A stretch of 64,000 bases of DNA, from the NCBI GenBank assembly GCA_035560815.1, contig DATMYR010000027.1:24305-88304 (forward strand), in the 5' to 3' direction. Position 1 is the first letter of the stretch; every line of letters starts with the position of its first letter. This DNA is from UBA5314 sp035560815 (GTDB lineage: Bacteria > Bacillota > Syntrophomonadia > Syntrophomonadales > Syntrophomonadaceae). Shown piece after piece: positions 33,527 to 43,882 of the stretch. The notes under the pieces are model-generated. The model saw only the letters and a program-made list of their open reading frames with translations, was not told the origin of the DNA and searched no databases. Made by a program: the position numbers and the translations under genes.

Positions 33527-35920
33527 ATGACTTTGGTCAATGTATTACTGGACCTACCGGTACTGGATCCTCCGCCCATATATAGCTATACGGTGACCGA
33601 AGACCAGCAGCAACAAGCCGCGATGGGTCGGCGGGTCTTGGTTGAAATGGGCAAAAATAAAATGGAAGGCTGGATTCTTTCCCATTCTCAAGATATTCCA
33701 GCCGGTGTTCAGGCCAAACCCATATTGAGAATACTGGGTGATCAGCCTGAATTTAACCAGTCAACCTGGGAACTGGCCCAGTGGGTCGCTGAAACCTTCC
33801 TCTGTCCAGTCAACATTACACTTAAGGCAATGCTTCCTCCTGGCTCCGGACGGGCTAAACCCGAACTGATCATACCTACGGGCAAAATGGCAGTCAGAGA
33901 AGGTTATCCTGATGACTTCGCTGACGACCAAAAGGATTTTATATCCCGCCTGTTGGAAGAGGGGCACATGGAATGGAAAGAAGCACTACACTTCATAGAA
34001 CGAGGCCAGTTGGAGGAGATGCGCTCCCGGGGGTTGATAAAGATGGTGAGGGGAAGGCGTACAACCCGGCGTGATGGGAAAGAATGGATAAGCGTGTCTG
34101 AGGTATTTGATGCCTTTACCCAACTTCCAATACTTAGAAAAAGAGCACCCCGTCAGGCTCAAGCCATGGAATACTTAATGGGGCTGCAGCAGTGTAAAGG
34201 CCAAAAAATGGAGCGGCAATTTGGTCGCAAAGCCGTACTGAGTCTGATCGAGAAGGGCTATATTATCAGGCATTCGGGTCACATAGATATAAACGATCCC
34301 CAATATACTCTGACTGAAGACCAAGATTTCTGTTTGCAGGAACTGATCAAAGCCGCCCGGGGAAAGCGAAATGAAGAATATCTTTTATTCGGGATCACCG
34401 GAAGCGGCAAAACCGAAATTTACTTGCGTCTGGCCCAACAGGTGATTGCCGACGGCCAAAGTGTACTGGTGCTGGTCCCGGAGATTGCTCTGACTCGGCA
34501 CTTGACCAAGGTTTTTACAGAACGCATTCCTCGCCTGGCTGTCTTGCACAGTTCTATGACCATGGGAGATAGGATCCAGACCTTTAAACGGATTAGCGAA
34601 GGAGAGGTGGATTTGGTTCTTGGCACTCGGCTGGCAGTCTTTGCACCGCTTCCCGACCTGGGCTTAATCATCCTGGATGAAGAACAGGAAAACACCTTTA
34701 AACAGGAGGAGAGTCCCCGTTATCACACAGGCCAGGTAGCCCGCTTTCGTACCCAGAGGGAAGAGGCCTTGCTGGTCTTGGGCAGCGCCACCCCATCATT
34801 GGAAACATTTTATCGCGCTGCACAAGGGCAGGTGAAAGTCTTGCGGCTTAACCAGCGAGTGGGGGATGCTTCTTTACCCAGGGTGATTGTGGAAGACCTG
34901 CGCAAATTGACGACCGCCAAGCGTTATGATATCTTATCTCCATTCCTGATGAAGTGTCTACAAGATCAGCTAGACCAAGGTCGGCAGAGTATTCTATTCA
35001 TCAATCGCAGGGGTCATTCCCCTTATACACTCTGCCGCAGTTGCGGAAAGGTGTTGAGCTGTCCCAATTGTTCTGTAGCTTTATCCTACCATCGCTCTTC
35101 TAATGAGAATATCTGTCACTACTGCGACCATCACAGCGGGCCAGTATCGATTTGCCCGGTCTGTGGAAGCCGGGCTCTTCAGCTCCAGGGAGCAGGCACT
35201 GAGCGGGTGGAAGAGGAAATCAGGCTGCTATTCCCTGAGGCCCGAGTAGAACGCTTGGATACAGACAGCAGCCGCCGTCGGGGGCGGCAGGAGGAGATCC
35301 TGGACATGATGCAGAGCGGGCAGGTCGATATTCTGATTGGCACCCAGATGGTGGCCAAAGGACTTGATTTTCCGCAGGTGTCATTGGTAGGAATCGTAGA
35401 TGCTGACAGTATGATCAGTTTACCCGACTTTCGAGCCGGTGAACGGGGTTTTCAACTGATGGTGCAGGCAGCGGGTAGAGCCGGACGAGGACCAGTGGCT
35501 GGACAGGTTGTAATTCAAACCTACAACCCCGATCACTATGTCATACAGGGGGCGGCATCGCAGGATTATGAAGGATTTTTTGCCCAGGAGATTAAATGGC
35601 GTGAGCTTTTGCAATACCCGCCTTGTACTCATCTTCTGCGCATCGTAGTGAGTGGGGAAAATGAAAGGGCAGCAAGCCTAACAGCCCAAAAAATAAAAGA
35701 CGCCATCGATGAAGCCCTCGATGCGCAAGAAGATCTTCCTGTCATCCTGGGCCCGGCTCCCTGTCCACTGGCTCGTTTACACAAACGTTTTCGCTTTCAG
35801 ATCCTGTTGAAATCCCCCAACTTACTCTTATTATCAAGTATTGGGCGGTATATAATAAATAGGGAAAGGAAAGCGGACGAAAGGCTAGAAGTGGATATCG
35901 ATCCGCTAGTCACTATGTAA
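33527..35920 (+). CDS. priA: Primosomal protein N', replication restart helicase
   Basis: 797 aa superfamily 2 helicase that reloads the replisome at stalled forks. N-terminal DNA-binding domain, Walker A GITGSGKTEIYL near residue 290, DEEQ box in LIILDEEQENTFKQEE, helicase lobe 2, and a zinc-binding insert with CRSCGKVLSCPNC, CHYCDHH and CPVCG. Normal length; strong site GGGAGG. Confidence 0.96.
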   Translation: MTLVNVLLDLPVLDPPPIYSYTVTEDQQQQAAMGRRVLVEMGKNKMEGWILSHSQDIPAGVQAKPILRILGDQPEFNQSTWELAQWVAETFLCPVNITLKAMLPPGSGRAKPELIIPTGKMAVREGYPDDFADDQKDFISRLLEEGHMEWKEALHFIERGQLEEMRSRGLIKMVRGRRTTRRDGKEWISVSEVFDAFTQLPILRKRAPRQAQAMEYLMGLQQCKGQKMERQFGRKAVLSLIEKGYIIRHSGHIDINDPQYTLTEDQDFCLQELIKAARGKRNEEYLLFGITGSGKTEIYLRLAQQVIADGQSVLVLVPEIALTRHLTKVFTERIPRLAVLHSSMTMGDRIQTFKRISEGEVDLVLGTRLAVFAPLPDLGLIILDEEQENTFKQEESPRYHTGQVARFRTQREEALLVLGSATPSLETFYRAAQGQVKVLRLNQRVGDASLPRVIVEDLRKLTTAKRYDILSPFLMKCLQDQLDQGRQSILFINRRGHSPYTLCRSCGKVLSCPNCSVALSYHRSSNENICHYCDHHSGPVSICPVCGSRALQLQGAGTERVEEEIRLLFPEARVERLDTDSSRRRGRQEEILDMMQSGQVDILIGTQMVAKGLDFPQVSLVGIVDADSMISLPDFRAGERGFQLMVQAAGRAGRGPVAGQVVIQTYNPDHYVIQGAASQDYEGFFAQEIKWRELLQYPPCTHLLRIVVSGENERAASLTAQKIKDAIDEALDAQEDLPVILGPAPCPLARLHKRFRFQILLKSPNLLLLSSIGRYIINRERKADERLEVDIDPLVTM

Positions 35921-35931
35921 GGAGGGTGAAA

Positions 35932-36390
35932 ATGGCAATTTACCAAGTGGTCACAGTCCCCGATGAGGTATTACGCGGCAAATCTCTTCCGGTGGCAAAA
36001 ATCAACGCCGGGGTAATTCGGGTGCTGGATAACATGGTTGATACATTGTATGCTTTCGATGGGGTGGGTTTGGCAGCCCCGCAAATCGGAATATCCCGGC
36101 GCATTATTGTGGTAGATCCGGGAGACAACCTTATCCAAATGATCAACCCGGAAATTATTTTCCGTGAAGGAGAAAAAATGGGCAGTGAAGGCTGCCTGAG
36201 TGTACCTAAAGTGAGTGGCCTGGTACCCAGGTCGGAAAAGATCACAGTGCGGGGCTTGAATCGGGAAGGACAGGAAGTAGTAATTGAGGCTTCCGACATG
36301 TTGGCCCGGGTTTTCCAGCATGAAATTGACCATCTGGATGGCATACTATTTATTGATAAAGCCACCCAGGTTAAAAGGAAGAATGCATGA
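35932..36390 (+). CDS. def: Peptide deformylase
   Basis: 152 aa from ATG 35932 behind AAGGAGGG. Removes the formyl group of nascent proteins. All three motifs: GVGLAAPQIG, EGCLSVP and HEIDHLDG. Overlaps fmt by 4 nt. Confidence 0.97.
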   Translation: MAIYQVVTVPDEVLRGKSLPVAKINAGVIRVLDNMVDTLYAFDGVGLAAPQIGISRRIIVVDPGDNLIQMINPEIIFREGEKMGSEGCLSVPKVSGLVPRSEKITVRGLNREGQEVVIEASDMLARVFQHEIDHLDGILFIDKATQVKRKNA

Positions 36391-37340
36391 GCATAGAACC
36401 AGAATGCTTAAAAATAATATTTATGGGGACATCCCGGTTCGCCGTGCCGGCTCTGGAAGCATTAGTTTCCTCTTCCCACACCGTTACGGCAGTTGTCAGC
36501 CAGCCGGACCGCCCACGCGGAAGGGGAAAGCAGGTTCAGCCAACGCCGGTGAAAGAAGCTGCTCTGCGCAACAACTGTACTGTCTATCAATTTCCCCGAA
36601 TTAAGGAACCGAAAGCGGTAGAGACGCTTGCCGCTTTACAGCCCGATCTTTTGGTTGTTGTATCTTTTGGTCAGATTATTTCTTCCCAATTGCTGCAGGT
36701 GCCACCGCTGGGCTGCATCAACCTGCATGCTTCGCTGCTGCCGTATTATCGTGGGGCAGCACCGGTGCAGAGAGCCATCATGGCTGGAGAGAAAAAGACC
36801 GGGATCAGCACTATGTTAATGGATGTCGGGGTGGATACTGGAGATATTTTGCTTCAGGAGGAAGTAAGCATTGATTCGGATATGGACCACGGACAGTTAG
36901 AAGCTTTACTCGCTGAGCGGGGTGCGGGCCTCTTGGTGCAGACGATAGAAAAAGTAGCCAGGAAGGAAATTACCGGCCGTAAACAGGACGATCGATTCGC
37001 TAGTTATGCTGCCATGATTAGCCGGGAGGATGAGATCATTGACTGGTCTGCTCCAGCTCTGGCTGTTCACAATCGGATTAGAGCTTTAAGCCCCTCTCCG
37101 GGAGCCTACACAGCTATGGAGGAAAGCCGGCTTAAGATTTTTCGCAGCCGGGTCTTCTCCCCAGGTGGACAGGGCATTTCAGGGCAGGTGTTAGGCTATA
37201 CCCAGGAGGGAATGCTGGTCCAGACGGGTGAAGGGAGCATGGAAATCTTAGAGGTCCAAAAAGAAGGTAAAAAGCGAATGTCGATACCGGAGTTTATCAA
37301 AGGGTTTCGTTTACCGGAAGGATTAATATTACACTGCTAG
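36387..37340 (+). CDS. fmt: Methionyl-tRNA formyltransferase
   Basis: 317 aa. Formylates initiator Met-tRNA, the counterpart of def. FMGTSRFAVPALEALV, the SLLPYYRGAAPVQRAI substrate loop, and DTGDILLQEEV are visible. Translationally coupled to def through ATGA. Confidence 0.96.
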   Translation: MSIEPECLKIIFMGTSRFAVPALEALVSSSHTVTAVVSQPDRPRGRGKQVQPTPVKEAALRNNCTVYQFPRIKEPKAVETLAALQPDLLVVVSFGQIISSQLLQVPPLGCINLHASLLPYYRGAAPVQRAIMAGEKKTGISTMLMDVGVDTGDILLQEEVSIDSDMDHGQLEALLAERGAGLLVQTIEKVARKEITGRKQDDRFASYAAMISREDEIIDWSAPALAVHNRIRALSPSPGAYTAMEESRLKIFRSRVFSPGGQGISGQVLGYTQEGMLVQTGEGSMEILEVQKEGKKRMSIPEFIKGFRLPEGLILHC

Positions 37341-37351
37341 GAGTGGGTTTA

Positions 37352-38104
37352 ATGCACACCCAAAAACGGCTTTATGTCGGACTCTTAGGAGGAAGCCTGT
37401 TATTTGCCATCATCACTTTGAGCATGATCTGGTATTTGGTGGGCAACCGGCAATTGATTGTCAACCAGATCTTGCTCAGTATTATTCTGGCCTTCCTGGG
37501 CGGTATGGCATTGATTTTAATGGTTGGCATTCTGTCTCTTGTTATTATGATCGCCAGATCCAAAACCATTCCTTCCCTGGAAAACATAACCCAGATAGCC
37601 AATGAGATTCTTTTCCCGCTAACCTTGATAACCGGAAAGATATTAGGTATACAGAAGGAAAATATTCTTCGTTCGTTTATTGAAGTCAACAACTACCTGG
37701 TGGTGGCGAAACGCTTATTCATCCCGCGCAGCCAGGTTATGATACTGGTGCCCCATTGTTTGCAGAACTCCGAATGTCAGCACAAGATTACGGTGGACAT
37801 CAATAACTGCAAGGGGTGCGGAAAGTGTAAAATGGGAGATTTAAAGAAATATGCCGAGGAAAACCATGCGCTGCTTAAGGTGGCAACCGGTGGAACCGTG
37901 GCGCGCAAATATATCCAGGATCTACACCCCCGGGGGATCGTTGCAATTGCTTGTGAGCGCGACCTGTCCTCTGGAATCCAGGATAGTGGATTTATTCCGA
38001 TCGTTGGGGTCTTAAACTGCCGGCCCAACGGTCCCTGTCATAATACGGATGTTGACTTGGAGGCAGTAGAAGCTGCTTTCCAGTGCATGTGCAAAGGAGG
38101 TTGA
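37352..38104 (+). CDS. DUF116 membrane protein
   Basis: 250 aa from ATG 37352 after TAGGAG. Two N-terminal membrane helices (residues 9-33 and 40-68) precede a cytoplasmic DUF116 domain rich in cysteines: CLQNSECQHKI, CKGCGKCKMGDL, ACERDL and LNCRPNGPCHNTDVD. The cysteines suggest a metal or iron-sulfur site. Function unknown; conserved between fmt and yugP in Clostridia (recollection). Confidence 0.85.
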   Translation: MHTQKRLYVGLLGGSLLFAIITLSMIWYLVGNRQLIVNQILLSIILAFLGGMALILMVGILSLVIMIARSKTIPSLENITQIANEILFPLTLITGKILGIQKENILRSFIEVNNYLVVAKRLFIPRSQVMILVPHCLQNSECQHKITVDINNCKGCGKCKMGDLKKYAEENHALLKVATGGTVARKYIQDLHPRGIVAIACERDLSSGIQDSGFIPIVGVLNCRPNGPCHNTDVDLEAVEAAFQCMCKGG

Positions 38105-38109
38105 ATCAC

Positions 38110-38787
38110 ATGTTTGGCTACTTGATATTTATGCTGCCGGCCTTAATTCTTTCCATTTACGCCCAGGCCAGGGTGTCGTCGAATTTTAAGCGCTATTCTC
38201 AGGTGCGCAACCACCGGGGGATTAGCGGAGCAGAAGCAGCTCGGATTTTACTGGGCAACAATGGGATTGGTGGGGTCAGAATCGAACCGGTCAGAGGAAG
38301 CTTATCCGACCACTATGATCCCCGTGACCGGACTTTGCGACTATCGGAAAGTGTGTATGGGAATGCATCGATTGCTGCCATCGGCGTAGCCGCCCACGAG
38401 GTGGGTCATGCCATCCAACACAACCAGCACTATGGTCCTCTGGAGCTACGCCATGCGATCGTGCCGGTGACCAATTTTGCCTCCGGGGCTTCATGGGTTG
38501 TTCTTCTGCTGGGTTTCTGGCTGCAAATGACCAATCTGGTGTTTCTGGGTATCGGTCTATTTTCGATAGTGGTCTTATTCCACATTGTCACCCTTCCAGT
38601 AGAATTAAATGCTTCACACAGAGCGGTTGTTCAGCTCAGTGAGGCGGGATTGATTAGTGAGGATGAAAGACCCATGGTCAAAAAGGTCCTCAGTGCAGCG
38701 GCTTTAACCTACGTGGCAGCCGCTCTTTCTTCTGTTGCCAATCTATTATGGTATCTAATGATCTTTAGCGGCGGCAGCGATGAGTAG
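38110..38787 (+). CDS. YugP-type membrane zinc metallopeptidase
   Basis: 225 aa, ATG 38110 after AAAGGAGG. Membrane helix at the N-terminus, zinc motif AAHEVGHAIQHNQ near residue 97, then three hydrophobic segments. Neutral zinc metallopeptidase family 2 (YugP). Substrate unknown. Confidence 0.88.
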   Translation: MFGYLIFMLPALILSIYAQARVSSNFKRYSQVRNHRGISGAEAARILLGNNGIGGVRIEPVRGSLSDHYDPRDRTLRLSESVYGNASIAAIGVAAHEVGHAIQHNQHYGPLELRHAIVPVTNFASGASWVVLLLGFWLQMTNLVFLGIGLFSIVVLFHIVTLPVELNASHRAVVQLSEAGLISEDERPMVKKVLSAAALTYVAAALSSVANLLWYLMIFSGGSDE

Positions 38788-38807
38788 CAGGGTGGGTGGT
38801 GAGAAGC

Positions 38808-40190
38808 GTGCCCAGGCCTAAAGATTCTGGTTCAGCATTACTTCGGCAACAAGCAGCCGAGCTGGTATACGAGGTCATGGAGAAATCTGCCTATACCAAC
38901 TTGTTGTTGGAAAAACGGATGCGTAAATCGAAGATGATATCGGCTGACCGTCGTTTATTAACCGAGATTGTGAACGGCACGGTTCGTATGGTTAAGCACC
39001 TGGACTGGGTGCTTAATCGTTTTCTGAAAGGTGATGTGACAGCTCAGAACCCCTGGCTGCGTACTATATTGAGAATCTCAAGTTATCAGATTCTTTTTAT
39101 GAATCGGGTACCCGATTATGCTGTGGTAAACGATGCTGTGGAAATCGCCGGCCGGAAATGCGGACCGGGCTTATCGCGTGTAGCCAACGGGGTTTTGCGC
39201 AACTTGTTGCGCCAGCAAGCTAGTCTGTCTTTCCCGGAGGAAGAGAGCGAGTACCTGGCTGTATGCTGGTCTCACCCCAGTTGGATCGTGGAGCTGCTTC
39301 AGGTCCACTATGGAGCAGAAGCATGCCGGCAGATCCTGACTTTTAATAATCAAGCTCCGCCTCTGGTTCTGCGCTGCAACAATCTCCTGACTTCGGCCGG
39401 GGAATTGCTGGAAGAGCTCCAAACGGAGGGGGTCATATGCTGTATTAGCCCCCTGATCCCCTCTAATCTTCGGGTGGTAAGGGCCGAGGTTTCCCTGGTA
39501 GAGACCAAGGCCTTCCAGAGCGGGCATTTCTATATTCAGAATGAGGCCTCAACCCTGGCGGCTGCCATTCTCCAACCCCAGAAGGGGCAATTGGTCTACG
39601 ACCTGTGCTCTGGGGTGGGGGGGAAAAGCACCCACCTGGCTGAAATCATGAATAATATCGGAGAGGTGCGGTCTTTCGATCTATTTGAACAGAAGCTCGC
39701 CCTTCTGGAAGCAAATTGCCGCCGAATGGGTGTGAAGATTGTGAAAACCAGGCCTGCGGATATTACTGAATTAAAACCGGATCTGGATCCAGGCCAGGCG
39801 GTGCTCCTGGATGCCCCCTGCTCGGGGCTGGGGGTTCTGGCCCGCCGGGCCGATGCCCGCTGGCGAAAAAAGCCCCAGGATCTTGAAGTATTACAAGCTT
39901 TACAGGCTTCTATGCTGGAGCAGGCTGCTTCTCTGGTGGGCGCAGATGGGCGCTTACTATACAGCACCTGCACCATCAACCCGGGCGAGAACCAGGAAGT
40001 AATCGAGGCTTTTCTGCGTCAGCACCCGGAGTATGTTTTGGAAGGGTTTGAAGCTTCGCTGTCCTCCTGGCATTTGACTCCAGATGATGAAGAAGCTGCC
40101 CGCCAGGGTATGCTGTGTCTGCTGCCGGGTAAATATGATAGTGATGGAATGTTTTATGCGTTAATGAGAAAGAAAGACCGGGTAGTGTAA
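38808..40190 (+). CDS. rsmB: 16S rRNA m5C967 methyltransferase RsmB
   Basis: 460 aa from GTG 38808; GTG 38796 and 38799 are equally possible since several GGTGG strings precede them. NusB-like RNA-binding N-terminus followed by a SAM-dependent Nol1/Nop2/Sun domain: LCSGVGGKSTHLAE, DAPCSGLGVLARRADARW and YSTCTINPGENQEV with both catalytic cysteines. Confidence 0.94.
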   Translation: MPRPKDSGSALLRQQAAELVYEVMEKSAYTNLLLEKRMRKSKMISADRRLLTEIVNGTVRMVKHLDWVLNRFLKGDVTAQNPWLRTILRISSYQILFMNRVPDYAVVNDAVEIAGRKCGPGLSRVANGVLRNLLRQQASLSFPEEESEYLAVCWSHPSWIVELLQVHYGAEACRQILTFNNQAPPLVLRCNNLLTSAGELLEELQTEGVICCISPLIPSNLRVVRAEVSLVETKAFQSGHFYIQNEASTLAAAILQPQKGQLVYDLCSGVGGKSTHLAEIMNNIGEVRSFDLFEQKLALLEANCRRMGVKIVKTRPADITELKPDLDPGQAVLLDAPCSGLGVLARRADARWRKKPQDLEVLQALQASMLEQAASLVGADGRLLYSTCTINPGENQEVIEAFLRQHPEYVLEGFEASLSSWHLTPDDEEAARQGMLCLLPGKYDSDGMFYALMRKKDRVV

Positions 40191-41260
40191 TGGATAAGGT
40201 TGAGTTATTGGGCAAAGGAGTATCTGAAATAGAGGAGTTTATGTCCGAAATGGGTGAGCCCCGCTATCGCGGGAGACAGGTGCACAAATGGATCAATCAG
40301 AAAACCGCCAGCTCATTTGCAGAAATGACCGATCTTTCACAGACTTTAAGAAAGCGTCTGGAAGAGGTCGCTTCCTTATCACTGCCCGTCATTCTGAAAC
40401 AACGCACCTCCCTGGACGGCACCCGCAAATACCTCCTGCAGCTATTTGACGGGCAGGAAATCGAATGTGTGGCGATTCCTCAGGGGGGTCATCATTCATC
40501 TCGGCATACCCTGTGCATCTCCACCCAGGTGGGCTGCCCGTTAGGCTGCCGCTTCTGCGCCACAGGTAAACTGGGCTTTCGCCGAAATCTCAAGGCATAT
40601 GAAATTGCCGGGCAGGTGCTGGCGGTCCGCCGGGAGTTGGAACGAGAAGCCGGGGAGACTGGTCAGGACCGAATCGGGAATGTCGTGTATATGGGCATGG
40701 GGGAGCCTTTGCTAAATTATAATGAAGTGATAAAATCAGTTTATATTTTGAATGATCCTCAAGGGCTAAACATTGGGCAGAGGCACATTACCTTATCGAC
40801 GGCTGGTGATGTAACAGGCATTGAACGTTTAGCCAGAGAAATGATGCAGGTGACCCTGGCAGTTTCCCTGCATGCTTGTGATGATGAGTTGCGCAGCCGC
40901 TTGATGCCCATCAACCGTAAATACCCACTGGCTATGCTAATGGGAGCGGTTAAGGGCTATGTTGCCAGGACGGGAAGACGAGTAACTTTTGAATACATTC
41001 TATTGGCGGGAATCAACGACCGGCGTCAGGATGCAGAAAACATGGCTGGCTTGATCGGATCTCTACTGGCCAATATCAATCTCATTCCCTATAATGGAGT
41101 AGAGGATTTGCCTTATTGCCAGCCGGAAGCGGCTCGTGTCGAGCTGTTTTGCCGCTGGTTACAGAAAAACGGTCTTAACGCCACTGTTCGCCAAGAACGG
41201 GGCGCTGATATTGAGGCGGCTTGTGGGCAACTGCGCGCTGCTCGGGAAATCACTCTGTAA
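40190..41260 (+). CDS. rlmN: 23S rRNA A2503 / tRNA A37 methyltransferase RlmN
   Basis: 356 aa radical SAM enzyme; CPLGCRFCATGKLGF carries the cluster motif near residue 115, with YMGMGEPLLNY and the C-terminal NATVRQERGADIEAACGQL containing the methyl-carrying cysteine. Starts on the A of the rsmB TAA. Confidence 0.97.
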   Translation: MDKVELLGKGVSEIEEFMSEMGEPRYRGRQVHKWINQKTASSFAEMTDLSQTLRKRLEEVASLSLPVILKQRTSLDGTRKYLLQLFDGQEIECVAIPQGGHHSSRHTLCISTQVGCPLGCRFCATGKLGFRRNLKAYEIAGQVLAVRRELEREAGETGQDRIGNVVYMGMGEPLLNYNEVIKSVYILNDPQGLNIGQRHITLSTAGDVTGIERLAREMMQVTLAVSLHACDDELRSRLMPINRKYPLAMLMGAVKGYVARTGRRVTFEYILLAGINDRRQDAENMAGLIGSLLANINLIPYNGVEDLPYCQPEAARVELFCRWLQKNGLNATVRQERGADIEAACGQLRAAREITL

Positions 41261-41312
41261 AGCAGGAGCAAAAATCGGATTCGGGTTTATTTATCATGAA
41301 GGGGTTATATCC

Positions 41313-42014
41313 ATGGAAGTCATCGCGATCACGGATAAGGGTTTGGTTCGCCAAAACAATGAAGACAGCTACCTGGTTGATGAGGCACACGATCTCCTGG
41401 TCATTTGCGACGGTATGGGTGGGCATAACGGGGGAGAAGTGGCTTCAAGTATCTCAGTAAGTGTGATTAAACAGGAATTTACCGATAGAGAAGATATTGC
41501 CGGTGAACTGCAGAGGGTAGTGGAAAAAGCCAATACCGCAGTCTGGAGTCAGGCACAGAAGGATCCATCTTTACACGGGATGGGCACCACCGTGACCGCA
41601 GCGGTTTACCGGGAAGGGAACTTATTTATAGCACATGTGGGGGACAGCGGGTTGTATCTGATTGGTTCCGGAATCCGCAAGGTAACCCGGGATCACACCC
41701 TGGCCGAACAACTGCTGGCTGATGGAGTGCTTAAACCTGAGGACATGCACTCCAACCCGTATAATCATATCCTCACCCGGGCACTGGGTGTGGAAGAACA
41801 AATTGTTATTGATCATTATCAGGAAAAGGTGCAAAGAGGGGATGTTGTCCTGTTATGCAGCGATGGTCTCAGCGACCTGGTAAGTGAAACGGAGATCTAC
41901 GCTCTCGTTCAGGAGGGGGAACCGCCCCTTCAGGAAGCCGCCCGAAGTCTGGTGGATCGGGCCTTGAGTTATGGCGGCAGCGACAACATAACAGCGATTT
42001 TGTCGCGGATCTAA
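41313..42014 (+). CDS. prpC: PP2C-type protein phosphatase PrpC/Stp
   Basis: 233 aa from ATG 41313 (GAAGGGG 8 nt upstream). Mn-dependent Ser/Thr phosphatase paired with the kinase that follows. Motifs: VRQNNEDSYLVD, ICDGMGGHNGGEVAS, GTTVTAAVY, HVGDSGLYL and GGSDNITAI. Confidence 0.95.
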   Translation: MEVIAITDKGLVRQNNEDSYLVDEAHDLLVICDGMGGHNGGEVASSISVSVIKQEFTDREDIAGELQRVVEKANTAVWSQAQKDPSLHGMGTTVTAAVYREGNLFIAHVGDSGLYLIGSGIRKVTRDHTLAEQLLADGVLKPEDMHSNPYNHILTRALGVEEQIVIDHYQEKVQRGDVVLLCSDGLSDLVSETEIYALVQEGEPPLQEAARSLVDRALSYGGSDNITAILSRI

Positions 42015-42030
42015 TTGGGAGGTATTCGGA

Positions 42031-43869
42031 TTGATAGGTACGGTATTAGGTGGTCGTTACGAGATTCTGGAACTCATCAGCGAAGGGGGCACCAGCCTGG
42101 TTTATAAGGCGCATTGCCGTATGCTGGACCGGATCGTAGCGGTGAAGATTCTGAAGGACGAGTATTCCAACGACCTGGGCTTTGTTCAAAAATTCAAAAC
42201 CGAGTCACTGGCCGCCGCCCAATTATCCCACCCCAATATTGTAAATATTTTTGATGTCGGGCAGCAGGATGATACTTATTACATTGTAATGGAATATATT
42301 CAGGGGCAGACCCTAAAGGAGATCATCAATCAGGAAGCTCCTTTACCACTGGAACAAGCCATCACGATCGCCGCAATGATCTGTGACGGGTTGCAGCATG
42401 CGCATGAGAGAGGAATTATCCACCGGGATATCAAACCTAACAACATCATCATTACTGAAGGCGGCATTGTCAAGGTGGCCGATTTTGGAATTGCCAAAGC
42501 GATTAGCAAGAAGACGATTACTTACGGCGGTAATATCGTAGGTTCTGTACACTATATTTCCCCGGAACAGGCCCGGGGGGAGCCGGTTACACGCACAACT
42601 GACATCTATTCGGTGGGTTGTGTTATTTATGAGATGCTTACAGGGCAGATGCCATTCGATGCTGAGAGCCCCATTACCGTAGCCTTGAAACATATTCATG
42701 ACGAGCCCACTCATCCGCGTGTTCTGAACGAAAACATACCCCGAGGGGTGGAGACCATTATTCAGAAGACCATGGCTAAGCTCCCAGCACAAAGGTATGC
42801 CACAGCCCAGGAATTGCGTAATGCTCTTCTGAGCTTTAGCGTCATGGGTGCTGCTGGGAACGGCAAAGAGGGAAAGGGCAAAAATACTCTGCTGCCATTC
42901 ATATCCCGAAAACCGGGAAATGGGGGGAAGCGCAGGATTAAACGCAGCACCCTGGTGGTGATCGGCATCGCTCTGCTGGGTCTCCTGGCCGGGTTTCTCT
43001 TTACCAACCACGGGTTCTTCGGCAAGGAAGTGGAGGTTCCGGATCTGGTGGGACTGACCATGAAAGAGGCGCAGGATAAGTTGACCCCTTTGGATTTGAC
43101 GATAAAAAAAGTCGGGGATCAAAGCAGCGATAAGGTTCCAGCAGACCAGATTATCAGTCAGACCCCCGCCAAGGGGCAGAAGGTAAAGACCGGGCGGGAA
43201 ATTGAAGTAGTGGTGAGCAAGGGCGCTGAACTGGTCACGGTTCCTTCGGTCATCGGAAAAACGTACGATGATGCCGAGTTGGAGCTGCGTGGGTTAGGAT
43301 TCAAGGTGACCAAGGAACCGAAATATGATGATAAATACACCGAGAATATCGTGATGTCCCAAAAGCCCGGAGCCAAAGAACAAGCAGCCAAGGGCAGCAC
43401 CATTCAATTACTGGTCAGTCAGGGGAAGACGCCGGGAAAAGTAGTAGTACCTGATCTTATGGGCAAAAGCCTGGACCAGGCCAAGAAGATTCTGGAGAAC
43501 AGCAACCTCTCACTGGGAACGGTTCATAATGAAACCAGCAACCAGTATGCTATCAATAAAGTGTGCCAGCAGAATCCCAATGCTGGCACCCAGGTCGATG
43601 AAAAAAGCATTGTAGAAATATCCTTGAGTACCGGACCGGGCTCGGGGGGAGCGGTCAAATCAAAATCCATAAACTATACCATTCCTGATGGGCAGACAAC
43701 CAACACAGTGGTAATCCAGGTTACTGATGGGAATGGGTCGAGGAGTATATCTGTACCGGGGACTCGTAAACCCGGAGAGCCGGTATCGGTAAATATTAAT
43801 TATGTTGGAAGTGGAAGAGCGGATGTCTACTTAAATGATAGTTTCGCTGTATCCTATTCCTTGCCATAA
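42031..43869 (+). CDS. prkC: Ser/Thr protein kinase with three PASTA domains, PrkC/PknB
   Basis: 612 aa. N-terminal kinase domain (about 8-270) with AVKILKDEY, HRDIKPNN (His131) and DFGIAKA (Asp151). One membrane helix near residues 308-328. Three extracellular PASTA domains follow (about 333-535) and bind peptidoglycan fragments, then a Gly/Ser-rich stretch and a final beta domain. In Bacillus PrkC wakes spores in response to muropeptides. TTG start 7 nt after GGGAGG; paired with prpC. Confidence 0.96.
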   Translation: MIGTVLGGRYEILELISEGGTSLVYKAHCRMLDRIVAVKILKDEYSNDLGFVQKFKTESLAAAQLSHPNIVNIFDVGQQDDTYYIVMEYIQGQTLKEIINQEAPLPLEQAITIAAMICDGLQHAHERGIIHRDIKPNNIIITEGGIVKVADFGIAKAISKKTITYGGNIVGSVHYISPEQARGEPVTRTTDIYSVGCVIYEMLTGQMPFDAESPITVALKHIHDEPTHPRVLNENIPRGVETIIQKTMAKLPAQRYATAQELRNALLSFSVMGAAGNGKEGKGKNTLLPFISRKPGNGGKRRIKRSTLVVIGIALLGLLAGFLFTNHGFFGKEVEVPDLVGLTMKEAQDKLTPLDLTIKKVGDQSSDKVPADQIISQTPAKGQKVKTGREIEVVVSKGAELVTVPSVIGKTYDDAELELRGLGFKVTKEPKYDDKYTENIVMSQKPGAKEQAAKGSTIQLLVSQGKTPGKVVVPDLMGKSLDQAKKILENSNLSLGTVHNETSNQYAINKVCQQNPNAGTQVDEKSIVEISLSTGPGSGGAVKSKSINYTIPDGQTTNTVVIQVTDGNGSRSISVPGTRKPGEPVSVNINYVGSGRADVYLNDSFAVSYSLP

Positions 43870-43882
43870 AACATAGAGGGAA

